27,158 nt of DNA from JBJENW01 sp051880395 (lineage in GTDB: Bacteria > Bacillota > Clostridia > Lachnospirales > Lachnospiraceae). Location of the stretch: the NCBI GenBank assembly GCA_051880395.1, contig JBJENW010000021.1, positions 1 to 27,158 on the forward strand, given 5' to 3'. Every line of letters begins with the position of its first letter. The first letter of the stretch is position 1. The position numbers and the translations under genes are program-made. Positions 15,350 through 24,700 of the stretch are shown in pieces. The notes beneath the pieces were generated by a model. The model made no database searches, was not told the DNA's origin, and worked only from the letters and a program-made list of their open reading frames with translations.

Positions 15350-15379
15350 AGTATAACACTTTGTATGTGTTTTTGTAAA
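15350..15379 (-). promoter_or_regulatory. Promoter of the miaB operon
   Basis: On the minus strand, -35 TTTACA (15374-15379, five of six) and -10 TATACT (15350-15355, five of six) are separated by 18 bases. They lie about 35 bases upstream of the miaB start and just beyond the subtilase stop codon. No terminator hairpin is visible between the subtilase and this promoter. Confidence 0.65.
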
Positions 15380-15390
15380 GAAAAGAACGT

Positions 15391-16275
15391 CTATAATAAT
15401 TCCCGCAGATCGATTCTCCCCCAGCCCTGTTTTTGCTGTGGAAGTGCCATACGGATTCCATGTTCATATAAACGCAGCTTCACTTCTGCCGGCTTTAAAT
15501 GCGGATATTTGGATAAAAGGAGTGCGATACAGCCGCTCACTACGGGTGTCGCCATCGATGTTCCGCTTCGGCGCTCGTATTTTTTTGGTGATGCACTGCA
15601 ACTGATCACACCTGTACCAGGAGCAAGAATCTCCGGTTTTTGCACACAATTATCTGTCGGTCCGCAGCCACTGTAAAAATTTGGCAGCCTGCTGTTTTGG
15701 CTGATGTCCCAATCATCACTGCTTCCTACCGTTATAACGGACGGACAGATGCCGGGAATGGTAACACTGTTTTTTTTCGGCCCATTGTTTCCGGCTGCCA
15801 CGACAACAACAATGCCGCTGTTCCATGCTTCTTCCACTGTCTGTAATAATTGCTGCCGTTCTAATTTCCCGGCATTTGGCAGCATTCCGACAGAGATGTT
15901 CATAATCCGGATCTGATACTCTTTCTGGTGCTCGATGCACCATCGTATTCCGGAAACAACCACGCCTGTACTGCCGTTTCCCCGGAAATCCAGCACTTTC
16001 AGACAGATCAAATGACTCTCCGGCGCGATTCCCATATATCTTCCATCACTGGATGCTCCGCTTCCGGCAATAATCCCTGCCACATGCGTTCCATGCCCGT
16101 TATCGTCATATATTTTTTTTCGCTGATAACAAAAATCCCGAAATACGCGTACCTGTTCTCGCAGGTCCGGATGAAGAAAAACACCTGTATCTAAAACAGC
16201 GATTCCGATTTTCTGTCCTAAATATCCATGTGCATGCGCATATGCAGTATGCACGATCTGATTGACTCGCTCCAT
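15391..16275 (-). CDS. Subtilisin-like (S8) serine peptidase without signal peptide or propeptide
   Basis: The 294-residue protein is little more than a subtilase catalytic domain. The triad is Asp29 (VLDTGV), His61 (GHGTHVAG) and Ser240 (GTSMATP), with the oxyanion-hole Asn in AAGNNGP near 168. There is no signal peptide, and only 28 residues precede the catalytic Asp, so there is no room for a classical inhibitory prodomain. It is therefore probably intracellular, like AprX or ISP peptidases. It could turn over cytoplasmic proteins or process a partner. AGGAAGGAA lies 8 bases before the ATG. It follows the MATE gene by 59 bases and is the last gene before the miaB promoter. Confidence 0.92.
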   Translation of the reverse strand: MERVNQIVHTAYAHAHGYLGQKIGIAVLDTGVFLHPDLREQVRVFRDFCYQRKKIYDDNGHGTHVAGIIAGSGASSDGRYMGIAPESHLICLKVLDFRGNGSTGVVVSGIRWCIEHQKEYQIRIMNISVGMLPNAGKLERQQLLQTVEEAWNSGIVVVVAAGNNGPKKNSVTIPGICPSVITVGSSDDWDISQNSRLPNFYSGCGPTDNCVQKPEILAPGTGVISCSASPKKYERRSGTSMATPVVSGCIALLLSKYPHLKPAEVKLRLYEHGIRMALPQQKQGWGRIDLRELL

Positions 16276-16334
16276 AACCGTTCCTTCCTATTATTTTGCA
16301 CTTTAAACTATGCCAAAAACAGGAAAACGGTTCT

Positions 16335-17678
16335 TTATTCTCGTGTCACATCCCGGAGCCATTTTTTGGAACAAAACCGCCATACTGTCACCGGAACTTT
16401 TATAATTTCGTCACTCAGAAGTACAATGTAGGTCACATATACACCGAGTTTCCAGACAAATGCGGTCAAAAAGCCACCCAAGATCGCGACGCCCCACAAA
16501 AATGTCATATCCAAAATCAGACCAAAGCGCGTATCTCCGCCACCACGACAGATTCCAACAACGATTGTCGTATTTAGGGACTGCCCGACCACAAAATAGC
16601 TCATAATATACATCATAAAACCAAGGTAGCCTCTCGCTGTCTCTGTCAGATCCAGTTGAGACATAACGATCGGACGTGTGAGCAAAACGACGATGCCGCC
16701 CAAAATTCCGGTCAAAATACTGATCTTTACAAATTCTTTTGCATAAACTTCAGCAAGATGGTGCTTTCCCTCTCCGATTACTTTTCCAATCATAATCGCC
16801 GCCGCACCGGAAGCGCCAAACGCAATGACCATGGCAAGCTGACGGACCACCTGCGCAACAGAATTTGCCGCTACGACCGGGCTGCCAAGATGTCCTAGTA
16901 CCGCCGAGATTGTGGAAACACCGGCACCCCAGAATAATTCGTTTGCCATGACAGGAAGCGAATAATGTTTAAAATCCTTCCACATCAGCGCATCTTTCAT
17001 CCGCAAATAGGAAAGATGAAATGGCATCGTGTGATTTTTTGTTCGATCATAGACAAAAACGATCAGTAGTTCCACGAGCCGTGCCGTCAGTGTACCGATG
17101 GCTGCCCCACGGATTCCCATTTTCGGGAAACATGCAAATCCAAAGATCAGAAAAAGGTTTACAATGATATTTACAACCATAGAAGTCAGATAAACCACCG
17201 TTGCTATGATCACTTGTTCCATATTTCGGATCATATTCAGATATGTCATCGTAACCGGTACCACAAGATAAGAAACACAGACGATGCGCAGATACTGCAC
17301 GCCGTATGCGATCACTGTCGGATCATTGGTAAAAATTTGCATCAGTGTTCCCGGTATACACATCGTCACTGCAAAAAAAAGAATGCCTACCGCTGCAGAC
17401 ACTTTCATGGCAATCCCAAATATTTTTTTGATCGCTTCCATATTTTGTTTGCCCCAGTATTGGGCAGTTAAAACCGATGCCCCTGACATAATGCCAAATA
17501 AGACCAGACTCATGATAAAATTGATCTGGCTGCCGAGAGATGCCCCTGAAAGGACATTCTCTCCGACTTTTCCAAGCATGATGACGTCAATGGAAGAAAT
17601 TCCGACGTTGATCAGATTCTGCAATGCCAATGGGAGCATCAAAGACCATACTTCTTTATAAAATTGTTTTTTCTGCAT
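16335..17678 (-). CDS. MATE family efflux transporter
   Basis: The 447-residue protein has about twelve hydrophobic helices and the MATE look: an N-terminal helix ALQNLINVGISSIDVIMLGK, the G-S-LGSQINFIMS segment, and the symmetry-related second half beginning near residue 235 (MANELFWGAGVSTISAVLGHLGSP). MATE proteins exchange Na+ or H+ for cationic drugs or metabolites. The substrate here is unknown. The open frame runs 80 codons further upstream to 17918, but that part lies inside ftsW in another frame. GAGGAGAAAG sits immediately before the ATG at 17678, so that start is used. It begins 26 bases after ftsW ends. Confidence 0.92.
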   Translation of the reverse strand: MQKKQFYKEVWSLMLPLALQNLINVGISSIDVIMLGKVGENVLSGASLGSQINFIMSLVLFGIMSGASVLTAQYWGKQNMEAIKKIFGIAMKVSAAVGILFFAVTMCIPGTLMQIFTNDPTVIAYGVQYLRIVCVSYLVVPVTMTYLNMIRNMEQVIIATVVYLTSMVVNIIVNLFLIFGFACFPKMGIRGAAIGTLTARLVELLIVFVYDRTKNHTMPFHLSYLRMKDALMWKDFKHYSLPVMANELFWGAGVSTISAVLGHLGSPVVAANSVAQVVRQLAMVIAFGASGAAAIMIGKVIGEGKHHLAEVYAKEFVKISILTGILGGIVVLLTRPIVMSQLDLTETARGYLGFMMYIMSYFVVGQSLNTTIVVGICRGGGDTRFGLILDMTFLWGVAILGGFLTAFVWKLGVYVTYIVLLSDEIIKVPVTVWRFCSKKWLRDVTRE

Positions 17679-17704
17679 CCTGCTTTCTCCTCTAAATGCT
17701 TTCT

Positions 17705-18976
17705 TTACACCGGCCGGCGTCGCTGCTTTGCACGCACACGCTGCTGCCTTTCGTTCATTGCTTTTTGTTTCTGCAAATGCCGTCTGGTCGCGCCAATTTC
17801 CATTTGCCTGAAAACAGAAAATACCAGTCCCATTTCCGCCAGCAAAAGAAGAAGTGATGTTCCTCCATAACTGATAAACGGAAGAGAAATACCGGTATTC
17901 GGAATCACGTTCAGACAAACCCCCACATTGATCAATACCTGCAAACTGATCTGCAGCGCAATTCCAATCACAAGTGCAGAGCCAAATGGATCTTTACAGC
18001 TAAATGCCACTTTTATCAACTGCCACGTCAAATACCCAAATAGAAACAACAACAATGCGGCACCGACAAGTCCCAGTTCTTCGCAGACAACCGAAAATAC
18101 CATATCATTCTGCGCTTCCGGTATTTTGCTCAGCTTCTGCATCCCGTTTCCGATGCCCTTTCCGCCAAGACCGCCGGAGCCGATCGCATACAACGCCTGC
18201 AGGGTCTGATACCCCTGTGAACTGGCATAGCGTTCCGGATTGACCCACGATACGATTCGACCGATTCGAAAGCTTTTTTGTGCCAATGCTTCCGCTGTCG
18301 GAAGATTATTTGCATAATACCAATATACGCATGGAACACATACCGCAAGAACGCCCAAAATGACCGCATGTATTTTATTAAAATCACAAAATAAAAACGT
18401 CATGCCAAATGTGATTCCCAGCAAAACAAGCGCGGATGATAAATCGTTACTGATTCTCCACAGTAAAACCGCCGGAAAAACTCCACTCGCCCACAAAAGA
18501 AACAGAACTCTCTTTTGATGCAGATAAGCATAATAGTACTGAATCAAAAACGCAAGCCAGAGAATCAGCGCAATCTTCACAACTTCCGCCACCTGAAACC
18601 GGCCACCCGGAAATGGAAGCCAACGTGTTGCATTATTAACGGTAATTCCAAGCGGAGTCTTTAACGCCAAGATCAACAAGAGTCCAACGATATACAAAAA
18701 ACCTGATATGATTCCAAAAAGGTGATAGTCGATCAAACGCATCACAAGAATCGCCCCAAATCCCATCACTGCAAAAATTGCCTGTTTTTTTACCAACGCA
18801 AACATATCATAATCATACGCTTTATCATTCGCACAGCTAAAGGCTGACGCGGAAAATACCATGAGCAGACCAAAGATGACAAGCATCATCAAACTCAGGT
18901 AGATTTGAAAATCGCTCCGTTCCAACAGTGCGAGCCGTTTTATTTTCTTTTTTTTCTGTCGCGTATTTTGTGCCAT
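17705..18976 (-). CDS. ftsW: FtsW/SpoVE-type SEDS peptidoglycan glycosyltransferase
   Basis: The 423-residue polytopic protein has the SEDS core. It starts with a basic cytoplasmic N-terminus, then FSASAFSCAN after the first helix, RWLPFPGGRFQVAEVVKI (118-135), NDLSSALV, the catalytic-Asp segment EAQNDMVFSVVCEELG (Asp291), and the C-terminal signature NTGISLPFISYGGTS. It polymerises lipid II at the membrane with a class B PBP, but no PBP gene is next to it. The second SEDS gene, at 6869-8269, does have one. The C-terminal tail is very basic (RQQRVRAKQRRRPV). AGGTAGGAG precedes the ATG, 18 bases after the exonuclease gene. FtsW is my best label; SpoVE remains possible. Confidence 0.87.
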   Translation of the reverse strand: MAQNTRQKKKKIKRLALLERSDFQIYLSLMMLVIFGLLMVFSASAFSCANDKAYDYDMFALVKKQAIFAVMGFGAILVMRLIDYHLFGIISGFLYIVGLLLILALKTPLGITVNNATRWLPFPGGRFQVAEVVKIALILWLAFLIQYYYAYLHQKRVLFLLWASGVFPAVLLWRISNDLSSALVLLGITFGMTFLFCDFNKIHAVILGVLAVCVPCVYWYYANNLPTAEALAQKSFRIGRIVSWVNPERYASSQGYQTLQALYAIGSGGLGGKGIGNGMQKLSKIPEAQNDMVFSVVCEELGLVGAALLLFLFGYLTWQLIKVAFSCKDPFGSALVIGIALQISLQVLINVGVCLNVIPNTGISLPFISYGGTSLLLLLAEMGLVFSVFRQMEIGATRRHLQKQKAMNERQQRVRAKQRRRPV

Positions 18977-18994
18977 ACTCCTACCTCTTTATGT

Positions 18995-19672
18995 TTAAGA
19001 AACTGCCGGCGAAACTAACAGGTCAAAATTAAAAACATCGCCCAATGCAAATGTCGTCGGTTCCGACGGCTTCAATGCCTCCACGATCGGTTTCATCAAT
19101 TCGCCAAAATTCTCGGTATCTTTTGACAAAATAAATAACTCTGACGTATTTCGTGCATCCCATAATGCGTCATGCATCTGTCCTTCAAAACTTCGGCCGG
19201 TCGCTCCAAGCGCCCGTTCCAAAGACAATGGCCGGTCCAGACCGATCATATGGCAAAAGGTTTTCTGGAAATCCTCCCAGTTTTCCATCATATACGCCGT
19301 TTTTTTCGTCTGCACGATCTTTTTCATTTTCATTTCCTGACGAACCTGACGCAGATCATTATCACTCCATGCATAAATGCGATACTCCCCTTCTGCACTG
19401 TCACACCAATCTGTAAAAGCACAAAAGGCAGACGCAAAATGCTCCGCCGATGTGACCATGCTTGTCGTGATACCGGTCAGATCCGTATATCGTGTATTGA
19501 TTCCCGTGTTATATTCCGGTTTTACATAGCATTGAAATGAAGAAATCTCTTTCAACCCTTCATCTAACATCACCGCACCGATCTCCATGATTTCCATCCG
19601 GCAGATGGCACGTTCTTCTTTATATTTTTCATCCAATGGATTCATCTCAAAATCAACAAAAATGTGTCGCAT
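18995..19672 (-). CDS. DEDDh 3'-5' exonuclease (RNase T/KapD-like)
   Basis: The 225-residue protein has the three exonuclease motifs: VDFEMN with Asp7 and Glu9 (Exo I), WSDNDL with Asp106 (Exo II), and HDALWDA with His167 and Asp172 (Exo III, DEDDh type). Such enzymes trim single-stranded 3' ends of RNA or DNA with two metal ions. The isolated single-domain form resembles KapD and RNase T more than the polymerase III epsilon subunit, but the substrate cannot be read here. GGAGGGAGG lies 7 bases before the ATG. It sits 24 bases after the orphan 639-residue gene, so the two are probably co-transcribed. Confidence 0.88.
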   Translation of the reverse strand: MRHIFVDFEMNPLDEKYKEERAICRMEIMEIGAVMLDEGLKEISSFQCYVKPEYNTGINTRYTDLTGITTSMVTSAEHFASAFCAFTDWCDSAEGEYRIYAWSDNDLRQVRQEMKMKKIVQTKKTAYMMENWEDFQKTFCHMIGLDRPLSLERALGATGRSFEGQMHDALWDARNTSELFILSKDTENFGELMKPIVEALKPSEPTTFALGDVFNFDLLVSPAVS

Positions 19673-19696
19673 CCAATTCCTCCCTCCGTTGTTCTG

Positions 19697-21616
19697 CTAC
19701 ACTGTTTCCGGATTTGTATCTGCAAGCAGTGCATCCATATCCTCCTGCGACATTTCCTGCACACCTGCCTCTTCCAGTTTTTGTTTACTGATTGGAAAGG
19801 TCTCCGGCTCTTTTTTATCTGCAGCAGTACCCGAAAACATTTTTAGCGTGCGATTTGCCGCTTCCTGCACCAACGCACTGCGCAAATGTTTCTTTTCTTT
19901 TTCCGGGCCTGTCACTCTTTTTATCTCCGGCACTTCGATCGGAGCATCCCCCTCTTGTGACTCCTGTAAAAAAACAGCCTCCACAGCTTGTTCTAATTGT
20001 GCTTTCAACTCTCCTGCCTGTTCACAATCCTCATCTACAACAACAACCCCCTGACAGTGTTCTTTTTCTAAAACTGTTCGAAGTTCCATCGCATATGACT
20101 CGATCGTCTCTCCTTCTTTCGCCGCCCAACCGGTATAGAGCACCTTTTCGTCTCTGCCGCGCTGTTCGATCTCTAAAAAGAAACTGTTGCGCATCGTATG
20201 AGACAGGCTGCTCAATCTCGAAATCTCGATTTTTTTCTGAAGACGTTCGATCGTCTGTAACAATAAATACGTTGCTCGCGCTTCTGCTTCTTCGGTCAAC
20301 ATGGCAAATGATTTTTTCGGCTGAACTTTCACATCTAAAAAGATTGCCGTATTTTCAATCGAAAAGGCCTGTCCGCCACGTTCCGTCAATCCGTAAAAAA
20401 CACCACGCTCTTTTAATTCGTAGCGATACAGATAACCGCGGTTATATAATTCCTCACACTCTTTCGATAATTTTTCCTGTGGTGCTGCCGTCAGATTTTC
20501 CAGAATTCCAATTGTAATTCCACCATACTGATACGCTTTATTTAAGATCAATTTTCGTATTTCCACACTTGGTCCGGAAAGATCTCTTTTAAATTCTTTT
20601 ATGTTCAGTGGCGCATTTGCCCGCAACGCCCGACATGGAACTAACATAAACTTTTTCTTTTGTTTTTGATCTGTCAGCGCTGCTGCTTTCATCTCGATCG
20701 TTGAACCAGCCGGCGATGTCGCTGTTTTCTGCCCAAAGACATTTGACAACTCTGTATCCTCCGGCTCTTCTACAACGGCGTCTGTATCCTGCCCGTCAAT
20801 CGATCCAGCGAAATCTGCCTCCTCTGTTTCAAACGATTCTTCCAAATAGGATGCTTCTGTTTCAAATGTCGCATCAAGATTTTGATTCTCTGTTTCGAAT
20901 GATTCTTCGTGATTCAGCTCCACCTGTTCCACCGGCTCCAACACATCCTCGTACTTCGTTTCTGTCAATTCTTCCAACTGAGACGGTTTCTTCTCAGGCG
21001 ATCCTTCGATATGTACCTCCTGCTCTACAGACGGTTTCTGATCCAATTTTGGGTGCAATCCCTGTTTAAACACTGCACTAGAGATCAATTGGTTCTCAAA
21101 CGTTTTTGCAAGTTTCTGACTATATTCGATTAGTTTCACACCGTCCGTCTCACGGTAGGCCGCTACGAACTGTACATATTCTTCGAGCATGGTCTTATCC
21201 TCTTCGGAAAGCGGGTTTTTCCGGTCAACATCCCGAAGTACTGCCTGATGCAGTTCTAACAGTTCCTGCGTCTCAAAGTCTTCCGATTCCAGTGATAAAA
21301 AGAAATCGATGGCTGTTCCATAATATTCCTGTTCCTGGTAAACCAGCTCTTTTTTTTCAAAAAGCTGTTCTATGGCTGCATACGTCTGAGGCAGATGTTC
21401 TTTTTCCAGCGTTTCGTATGTCTGTTCACAAGTATTTTCCAGCTCTAAGATCCGTTCCAAATGATATTTCATTGTATTGCAGAGTTCTGCCGAAAGAAAA
21501 TGATCTGCAGTCAGTGCCCGTCTGACTGTCTCTAACTCAGTCGACAAAGTACCCCTTTTTTCCTTTAATTCTTTTATGGTCTGCTGCAATCCATGCAGAA
21601 TCTCTAACTTTTCCAT
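19697..21616 (-). CDS. Uncharacterised multidomain protein (coiled coil, acidic linker, winged-helix-like segment)
   Basis: I do not recognise this 639-residue protein. Residues 1-180 look helical and coiled-coil-like. Residues about 195-305 are an acidic, low-complexity linker containing three (S/T)FETE repeats at 239-265. Residues about 345-425 resemble a winged helix: EIRKLILNKAYQYGGI, then a second helix, then LYNRGYLYRYELKERGVFYGLTERG as the wing. Residues about 475-555 (SFFLEIEQRGRDEKVLYTGW, then HCQGVVVVDED) alternate strands and helices as in a Rossmann- or nuclease-like domain. The order resembles replication-relaxation-type proteins, but I see no proof. The last residues carry MSQEDMDALLA, similar to the short FliM/FliN motif. 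There is no signal or membrane segment. The start at 21616 has GGAGG 8 bases upstream; the ATG at 21631 has none. A promoter precedes it. Confidence 0.8.
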   Translation of the reverse strand: MEKLEILHGLQQTIKELKEKRGTLSTELETVRRALTADHFLSAELCNTMKYHLERILELENTCEQTYETLEKEHLPQTYAAIEQLFEKKELVYQEQEYYGTAIDFFLSLESEDFETQELLELHQAVLRDVDRKNPLSEEDKTMLEEYVQFVAAYRETDGVKLIEYSQKLAKTFENQLISSAVFKQGLHPKLDQKPSVEQEVHIEGSPEKKPSQLEELTETKYEDVLEPVEQVELNHEESFETENQNLDATFETEASYLEESFETEEADFAGSIDGQDTDAVVEEPEDTELSNVFGQKTATSPAGSTIEMKAAALTDQKQKKKFMLVPCRALRANAPLNIKEFKRDLSGPSVEIRKLILNKAYQYGGITIGILENLTAAPQEKLSKECEELYNRGYLYRYELKERGVFYGLTERGGQAFSIENTAIFLDVKVQPKKSFAMLTEEAEARATYLLLQTIERLQKKIEISRLSSLSHTMRNSFFLEIEQRGRDEKVLYTGWAAKEGETIESYAMELRTVLEKEHCQGVVVVDEDCEQAGELKAQLEQAVEAVFLQESQEGDAPIEVPEIKRVTGPEKEKKHLRSALVQEAANRTLKMFSGTAADKKEPETFPISKQKLEEAGVQEMSQEDMDALLADTNPETV

Positions 21617-21681
21617 GGGTTTTTCCTCCATCCGGTATCTGTTTTATGCACCTATTCCGTGTGCACCTTATGCCTTCTTCA

Positions 21682-21710
21682 ATTCTACCATACACATTTT
21701 TTTATCGCAA
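21682..21710 (-). promoter_or_regulatory. Promoter upstream of the 639-residue protein gene
   Basis: The minus strand has -35 TTGCGA (21705-21710, four of six), a 17-base spacer and -10 TAGAAT (21682-21687, five of six). It lies about 65 bases before the start codon, in the 113-base gap after sbcC. I see no terminator hairpin for sbcC in the same gap. Confidence 0.6.
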
Positions 21711-21729
21711 CCCAAACTTTGCAACAAAA

Positions 21730-24700
21730 CTACCTTTCCTCACACTCCCAATAAAGTGCGCTTCCCTTATCTGTTTTTGACACGATCAGCTTCTGACCGA
21801 TCTGTTCTTTCAGCTCCGTTACATGGGAAATAATGCCGATGAGACGACTGTCTCCTGTCAGGTCATTCAGGACCTTTATCGCCTGCTCACGGGAAGCTTC
21901 ATCCAAAGAGCCGAAGCCTTCATCAATGAACATCATATCCAGATGGACTTTTCCTGCAGTCTGCTGAATCACATCCGCCATACCGAATGCAAGTGCCAGC
22001 GCAGCCATAAAGGATTCTCCTCCGGAAAGTGTCTTTACATCACGCGTCTTTCCGCTGACCGGCTGGTACACATCTAAATCCAGTCCTACTGCCCCCTGCG
22101 TTCCAAGTGTATCCATACTGCGACACTGCAAAAGAAACTGCCCGTTTGTCATAATATTCAATCGTTTATTTGCCTCATGGATCATCTCCTGAAAATAGGT
22201 CCGTTGAATAAACGTCTGAAAATCAATTTTTGCTTTTCCGCTCAGACTTCCATTTGCGGTCCGCTCTAACTCATTCACATTCGCATACTGCTCAGACATT
22301 TTCTGCCGTTTCTCCCATTCTTTTGTTGCCTTCTTTTCTGCCTCTTGATTTCTAGAAGCGATCTGATAGGCCCGCTTTTCTTCCGCTCGTAACTGCCGAA
22401 GCTTGTCCGAAAACAACGAGATCTTTTCTTGAACTGTTTCTTCCAAAACCGGCTCTTTTCCTTCTAATTCTTCTTTGAGCCGTTTATAATTTTCCTCGTT
22501 TTTCAGACAGCTTTCGCGATACTTTTGACACTCTTGCTGTGCGAATGCGGTTTCCTTTTCCGGACAGATCGCCCGCTGATAAGCTTCTGCATCTGCAAAT
22601 CCCTGCTGCAAAATGGCTGCCGAAAATTCTGCCAAAAGAATCTTTTTTTCATGTTCTAATTGTACCACGGTCTCTTTCACAGCTTCCTGCTGTCCTTTCA
22701 GTTTCTGCAGCTGTTCTGACACTTTTTCATACTGCTCGGACAACGTCTGAATCCGTATCTGCCATTGCTTTTTTTCGTTCGCCAGAGACGTCAGTCTTTC
22801 ACTTACCTGCTCCTGCGTAAAATCAGGGAGCTTCTCCCTGCATTCCTTAAGCTTTTGCAACAGTGTTCGAAGCTGCGTCTGATCCTGCATGATCTGCGTC
22901 TGCGCATTTTTCAGTTTCTGCTGCGTTTCCTGCATTTGCAGCTCTAATTTTGCAAGCATCTGCTTTTCTTTTTGGTAGCATTCGCTCTCATTTTTTGCTT
23001 TCTTATACAGTTTTTGAATCCGCTTTTCTTCATCTTGCAGCGTTTCTTTTTCCTGTTCAAACAACATCTGCCGTTTTTCTTTTTCAAACGACTGTTGAAA
23101 AAAAGCCTCTCCCTCTTTCAAAATCTGTTCCTGTAAGATCTCTGTCTCTGTCAGCCGTTTCTGATACTCTTGCTGTGCCGACTGCATGGCACGGTCCGCC
23201 TGCTGAGAGGCAAGCTGTGCCTGTTTTACGGTCTCTCGGCTGACGCCGGCATCTTCTTTTTTGGCTTTTTTCGGATGTTGTGTCGCACCACAGACCGGAC
23301 AAGGTTTTCCATCCACAAGTTCCTCCGCCAGAATTCCTGCCTGTTGTGCGATAAACAAATGATTCTGTTGGCGATACCACGCATCTTTTTTTTGCGCCTC
23401 GGCCTCTTTTTGCAGCAAAACAGGTCGGTAAGCTTCCAACTGCGCTTCTTTCTTTTCTCCATCCCTGCAAAGATTCCATACCTCGTTCCAGCGAGCTTTT
23501 CGGATCTGTATATCCTGCAGTTTCTGCTCATATAGAATCACCTGCGCTGCCGCCCCTTCAAACTCCTCCTGTCGTGCTTTCAGTTCTGCCTGCCGTGCCT
23601 TTTGCTGTTGGTTTTGTAACGAAAGCGTTTCTGTTTCCTGTTCTAACTTCGCAATCGATGCTTCCAACGTGCGCTGTTCGCGTTCCAATCCTGCTTTCTT
23701 TTCATATTCCGGCAGAACCTCTTGCAGACGCAGCTGCTCCTTTTCTATTTGTGGCAATTGTTCCTGCTGCTGACTCCGGGCCAGATTCAGCTGTTCTCTT
23801 TCCTCTTTTTGTTTCTCTTCCCAGACAAAAATCTGCTCCTTCTGCTGCTGTTTGAGCAACTCCTTTTCGTTCAGTTCTCTCTCACACTTCAGATACGCCT
23901 GCTCTTTTGGCGCTACTTTTTCTGCCCGAAGAGCACTCTGTACCAAACGCTCTTTTTCGACCATCTCTTCTTTCTTCTCTTCCAGCAAAAGACGTTCCTT
24001 TTGATACCGATCAAAAAGCAGAAACTGTCGCTTTAATTGTTCTGCCTGCGTCTGCTTCTTCTGTGCGTCTTCCAACTGCTTCTGGCAGGTTTCCGCTTCT
24101 TTGTGAAGCTGCATCTCCCACTGTCTGGCCTCCTCTGTGATCTGTGCTAAAAGTTCCAGGATCTCCTGCATATTTCCTTCCGAAAAATGCGGCGTCTCCG
24201 CCCATTTTTGCGCATATACACTGTCAGGGATACACTGCACACCCTCCAGCTCCTGCACACACCGTTTTTTGTATTCTTCTAACTTTGCATACAGTTCCTT
24301 TCGCTTTTTATACAGTGCATCCTGAATCCGCTGATAGATACTGGTATCAAAAATCCGGGCAAAGATTGCTTTGCGATCTTCCGACTTTGCGTGCAGAAGT
24401 TCCATAAAATCATCCTGTGCGATCATTGCAATCTGTGTAAACTGATTGGCATCCAGACCCACAATCTCCACGATCTTTGCATCTGTTTCCCGCAGTTTTC
24501 CCGGAAACACCGTTTTATCCGGCAGTGTCAGTTCTACAGTCGGCAGTCGCTTTACCAACGGATACACCCCGTCCTTATTTTTCCGTTTTCCCCGCACCCA
24601 CTGCAGTGGCGTACGTCGCACGGTGTACTCCTGATTTCCGTAAGAAAAAGTATACGACACATACGTTTCAACCATATCTTTTGCATACTGACTCCGCATC

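Noticed and set aside
17679..17918. 80-codon N-terminal extension of the MATE protein
   Set aside because: It lies inside ftsW in another frame, its sequence is not membrane-like, and a strong ribosome site precedes the ATG at 17678.
21617..21729. Terminator after sbcC
   Set aside because: The T and A runs in the gap are not preceded by a stable hairpin on the minus strand.
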